Assembly: GCA_030592205.1 (NCBI GenBank)
Contig: JAUVKA010000111.1
Location: forward strand, 1 to 10,141
Reading direction: 5' to 3'
From: Bacteroidota bacterium
Lineage (GTDB): Bacteria > Bacteroidota > Bacteroidia > Bacteroidales > UBA12481
DNA length: 10,141 nt
Numbering within the stretch: position 1 is the stretch's first letter; each line of letters begins with the position of its first letter. The notes below the pieces were generated by a model. The model did no database searches, was not told where the DNA came from, and saw only the letters and a list, made by a program, of their open reading frames with translations. The translations under genes were made by a program, and so were the position numbers. Below are positions 7,966 through 10,141 of the stretch, in pieces.

Positions 7966-9228
7966 TCACGATTCTACAGGGCAATAATCCATACATCGGC
8001 CACAACTTAAGCACTCTCCCTTGTTGGGCTCATAATCTTCCTTCTTTCTATAAACAAATTGCTTAAGCAGTTTGATGCCAAAAACCAGACCTATGAAGGC
8101 ACCTAATATCCAGCTTCCTATGCGAAACTTATTCCTGATTAGAGATGCTTCTTCTACCAGTACATCCATCGACTTTCCTGATGCCAGGAAGGCCTGTATA
8201 TCAAGATTATCTATATCGCTCTTGAGTTCAGGATGTGAGATCAGTAATTCTGCCAGGTAAACCTGAGAATTTCCTTTTGAAAGAAAAACATGTGATTGAT
8301 GCCCAACCCATGCTCCTAACGCCATCCAGATAGGAATAAGCAATGTAAATATGAGAAAACGCTTAACATTTTTTGATACATCTTTCTTTTGAATGCTATG
8401 ATCAGGAATATCAATAGCATCAAAGGGACATGAATTTTCGCATAACTTGCACGACACACATTCTGAAGGTGTTATAGTCAGATGCCAGCGACTGAAACTC
8501 GACATCCAATTTAGCAATACGCCATAAGGACAAAAAAAGCGACAATAGGGCCGTGCAACAAAAATGCCCACTAACAGGAATCCGATACCAAGCACGATCA
8601 TGGTAAAGGGTGCATCCATGCGAAAAATCCCCACGAAAGGATCATAGCGGCAGATGATAAAGTCAGTACCCGTTGCTGCATAAAGAACAGCAAGGCCAAG
8701 GTAAAGGTATGGTATCATCCCCAGTCCCCGCTGAAGCGCTACAGGCAGTTTAATTGGCTTATGTACCACCAAATCCTGGATAGCACCCAAGGGGCAAGCC
8801 CCGGCACAGAACGTTCGTCCGGTATATAATGCAAATACTAAAGGCAGAATAAAAAACAATAAAGCCACCACTGACATTCCATAATTTGGATCGGCAAGTG
8901 TAAGAGTCACGTTTTGTATAGCCCCAATTGAACATATACAACCATTCCGATAAAAGCCAAAATAGATAAGAGAAAATACCGAAGTCCATAAAATACCTCT
9001 TCGGGATCTTTTCCTGAAGATAAAATAGCTTATCAAGAGGAGAACTGCAATCAGAATGAAAACATCAAAATATTCCATTGCAAAAGCCCTGGGTTCAGGA
9101 GTGGTAGGTGATGGCTGAACATATCCGCTTTCAAATTCCGGTTTCGGAAATCTATTCTGTGCAGTCAGCTCACCGGTAATAATAAGGCTAAGCAATAATA
9201 ATATGATCCTGAGGTATTTATTTCTCAC
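7966..9228 (-). CDS. NosR/NapH-like membrane polyferredoxin
   Basis: A 420-residue inner-membrane protein with a possible signal peptide (residues 5-24, ending LTAQ) and about seven further hydrophobic helices near 52-70, 78-93, 118-136, 168-186, 207-226, 288-307 and 370-389. It carries the paired CxxxCP motifs of the NapH/NosR/CcoG family: FCAGACPLGAIQD (C141, C145) and YCRFFCPYGVL (C229, C233). An earlier NGCICSIGAIQN (C97, C99) also occurs. Two ferredoxin motifs follow: C257-C260-C263-C267-Pro and, at the very C-terminus, C406-C409-C412-C416-Pro. The family moves electrons between cytosolic or quinol donors and periplasmic iron-sulfur or flavin partners. Unlike NosR it has no N-terminal FMN-binding domain. 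The start is GTG, nine bases after the previous stop; the next in-frame ATG at residue 51 would drop the signal. It directly follows a Tat-exported polyferredoxin gene, the same pairing as napG-napH. Confidence 0.9.
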   Translation of the reverse strand: MRNKYLRIILLLLSLIITGELTAQNRFPKPEFESGYVQPSPTTPEPRAFAMEYFDVFILIAVLLLISYFIFRKRSRRGILWTSVFSLIYFGFYRNGCICSIGAIQNVTLTLADPNYGMSVVALLFFILPLVFALYTGRTFCAGACPLGAIQDLVVHKPIKLPVALQRGLGMIPYLYLGLAVLYAATGTDFIICRYDPFVGIFRMDAPFTMIVLGIGFLLVGIFVARPYCRFFCPYGVLLNWMSSFSRWHLTITPSECVSCKLCENSCPFDAIDIPDHSIQKKDVSKNVKRFLIFTLLIPIWMALGAWVGHQSHVFLSKGNSQVYLAELLISHPELKSDIDNLDIQAFLASGKSMDVLVEEASLIRNKFRIGSWILGAFIGLVFGIKLLKQFVYRKKEDYEPNKGECLSCGRCMDYCPVES

Positions 9229-9237
9229 GACAGATAA

Positions 9238-9807
9238 TTATTCTTGAGGATTGTATTGTCCTTTAATCATGTAGGGCTGATCTGCAGGAACCCTTGATAT
9301 TGCATCACCCGGACAAACTCTGGCAATGGAACACTGGTTGCAATTCAGACAGAGATCATGCCTGATCTGCAAATGCAGAGAGCTGTTACCGAAAGAGTCA
9401 CAGCCTTTTACACATTTGGCACAACCGATACAGAGATCCTCATCAATAACATATTCAAAATAAGGTTCTTCAATAAATTTCCTGGTGATAGCAGCAGTCG
9501 GACAGAGCTGGTTTTCGGCAGCCGTACTACGGGCATTAGAGCCTGGCTTCAGATATCCTCCACAGAGATCACAGTACCCGCAAACATCGTAGGCATGAAT
9601 ACATTTCACTGCCGAAGGAGTCATTACGCATTCGGTAGCACATCGTCCGCATTGTGTGCATTTGTAAGGATCAATCTGCCAAACATCTCCCTTGCCTGTG
9701 GCCTTAATTACCGAAAGACCACTGACACCCCCTACTGCAACAAGCAGAGTCAGGCGCATCCCGTTTTGGATGAACTCTCTTCGATTAAAATTACTTTTCT
9801 TTTTCAT
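9238..9807 (-). CDS. Tat-exported polyferredoxin, NapG-like
   Basis: A 189-residue protein whose N-terminus has a twin-arginine signal: NRREFIQNG at residues 8-16, a hydrophobic stretch at 18-34 and ATGKGD near the expected processing point. It is therefore probably folded with its clusters in the cytosol and exported to, or anchored at, the periplasmic face. Cysteines fall in four groups: C50-C53-C56-C60; C69, C76-C79-C82 and C102-Pro; C126-C129-C132-C136; and C153-C156-C159-C165-Pro. This is enough for four [4Fe-4S] clusters. The ATG at 9807 is chosen over one 30 codons upstream (9897) because it leaves the Tat signal at the N-terminus, follows the previous stop by one base, and has AAGGG a few bases ahead. 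The longer form would overlap the neighbouring gene. Standing next to a NapH-like gene, it is a likely electron partner of that membrane protein. The final donor or acceptor is not identifiable. Confidence 0.9.
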   Translation of the reverse strand: MKKKSNFNRREFIQNGMRLTLLVAVGGVSGLSVIKATGKGDVWQIDPYKCTQCGRCATECVMTPSAVKCIHAYDVCGYCDLCGGYLKPGSNARSTAAENQLCPTAAITRKFIEEPYFEYVIDEDLCIGCAKCVKGCDSFGNSSLHLQIRHDLCLNCNQCSIARVCPGDAISRVPADQPYMIKGQYNPQE

Positions 9808-9808
9808 G

Positions 9809-9997
9809 TCACCCTTGTTTCTTAGCCTGAGGCAAACTGCATGATCCAAATTTGCTGCAATTTTTGCAGAACTTATTCTCTTCGCAAGTATTAGCATCTG
9901 ACAAATCCCGATGACGCACCAGAAACCATACCAGTCCTGCCATAATAGCCAGTAAAGTCCATCTGCCTGTATTTCTTAGAAAACTTTTCCTGTCCAT
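9809..9997 (-). CDS. Small single-helix membrane protein with a four-cysteine motif
   Basis: A 62-residue protein: a short basic N-terminus (MDRKSFLRNTGRW), one hydrophobic helix at about residues 13-28, a basic VRHR, then a polar tail with C38, C44, C47 and C53 (C-x5-C-x2-C-x5-C). I do not recognise a named family. The four cysteines suggest a bound iron-sulfur cluster or other metal, or disulfides if the tail is periplasmic. The positive-inside rule is ambiguous because both sides of the helix are basic. The gene is very likely real: it starts two bases after the NHL gene's stop and ends one base before the Tat polyferredoxin start, and the cysteine spacing looks deliberate. Given its place it may be a subunit or assembly partner of the polyferredoxins. 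The function is a guess. Confidence 0.8.
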   Translation of the reverse strand: MDRKSFLRNTGRWTLLAIMAGLVWFLVRHRDLSDANTCEENKFCKNCSKFGSCSLPQAKKQG

Positions 9998-9999
9998 AT

Positions 10000-10141
10000 T
10001 TACTTTTTCTCAAAAATCCTAATCACCTTGCGGTCAAAATCCAGAGCAAAAATCTCTCCTTTGCTATTAACTGCTATATCCGGTGCATGCCCTTCTTTAT
10101 TAAATTTCTCCGGAGCAGCTACTACACCCACGAATTTCCCT
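10000..10141 (-). CDS. C-terminal end of an NHL-repeat propeller protein, cut by window edge
   Basis: The minus strand is open from the right edge (first full codon at 10140) to a TAA at 10000-10002, giving 46 residues. The segment HAPDIAVNSKGEIFALDFDR followed by KVIRIFEKK fits the strand pattern of an NHL/6-bladed propeller blade (DIAVdskGxIyvlD...VxvF). The stop lies two bases before the next gene's ATG, so it is probably the upstream member of the same operon. Localisation and function cannot be judged without the missing N-terminus. Confidence 0.7.
   Translation of the reverse strand, partial: GKFVGVVAAPEKFNKEGHAPDIAVNSKGEIFALDFDRKVIRIFEKK

Noticed and set aside
9808..9897. A 30-codon N-terminal extension of the Tat polyferredoxin starting at 9897
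   Set aside because: It would bury the twin-arginine signal 38 residues inside the protein and overlap the small cysteine-protein gene. The ATG at 9807, one base after the previous stop, fits better.
1..10141. c-type cytochrome sites (CxxCH)
   Set aside because: I looked through the translated proteins and found none, so multiheme electron transfer is not supported inside this window.

Overview
The window looks like a stretch of Bacteroidetes-type DNA, probably an anaerobic or microaerobic member of the Bacteroidales/Marinilabiliales kind. The grounds are moderately AT-rich coding sequence, very short gaps, mostly weak or absent Shine-Dalgarno sequences, and propeller, ferredoxin and glycosyltransferase families that are common in that phylum. 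This is an inference from style, not a proven assignment.

Every gene is on the minus strand, so transcription runs from high to low coordinates. Nine genes, two of them cut by the window edges, are packed with gaps of 25 bases or fewer and one stop/start overlap. This is best read as one operon running past both edges. In transcription order it holds: the last 46 residues of an NHL-type propeller protein (10000-10141); a 62-residue one-helix protein with four cysteines (9809-9997); a Tat-signal polyferredoxin (9238-9807); a NosR/NapH-like membrane polyferredoxin (7966-9228); a membrane-anchored PQQ-like beta-propeller (6076-7953); a NuoE-NuoF fusion with extra iron-sulfur domains (3720-6065); a GltD-like FAD/iron-sulfur protein that has no NAD(P)-binding domain (2161-3720); a secreted eight-bladed PQQ-like propeller (1038-2147); and a family 4 glycosyltransferase running off the left edge (1-1012).

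Read together, the operon appears to encode an electron-transfer chain across the inner membrane. A cytosolic NADH:ferredoxin-type module (NuoEF fusion plus FAD protein, resembling the core of bifurcating HydABC or Stn/Nfn enzymes but without a hydrogenase H-cluster) could exchange electrons with the NosR/NapH-like membrane protein. That protein could connect to a Tat-exported polyferredoxin and possibly to the small cysteine protein, with propeller proteins on the periplasmic side. No CxxCH heme site, hydrogenase, molybdopterin enzyme or recognisable terminal reductase lies inside the window, so the electron acceptor (or donor) and the physiological role are unknown. There is no stretch over 300 bases without a gene. 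I saw no tRNA, rRNA, CRISPR array, insertion sequence or convincing terminator.
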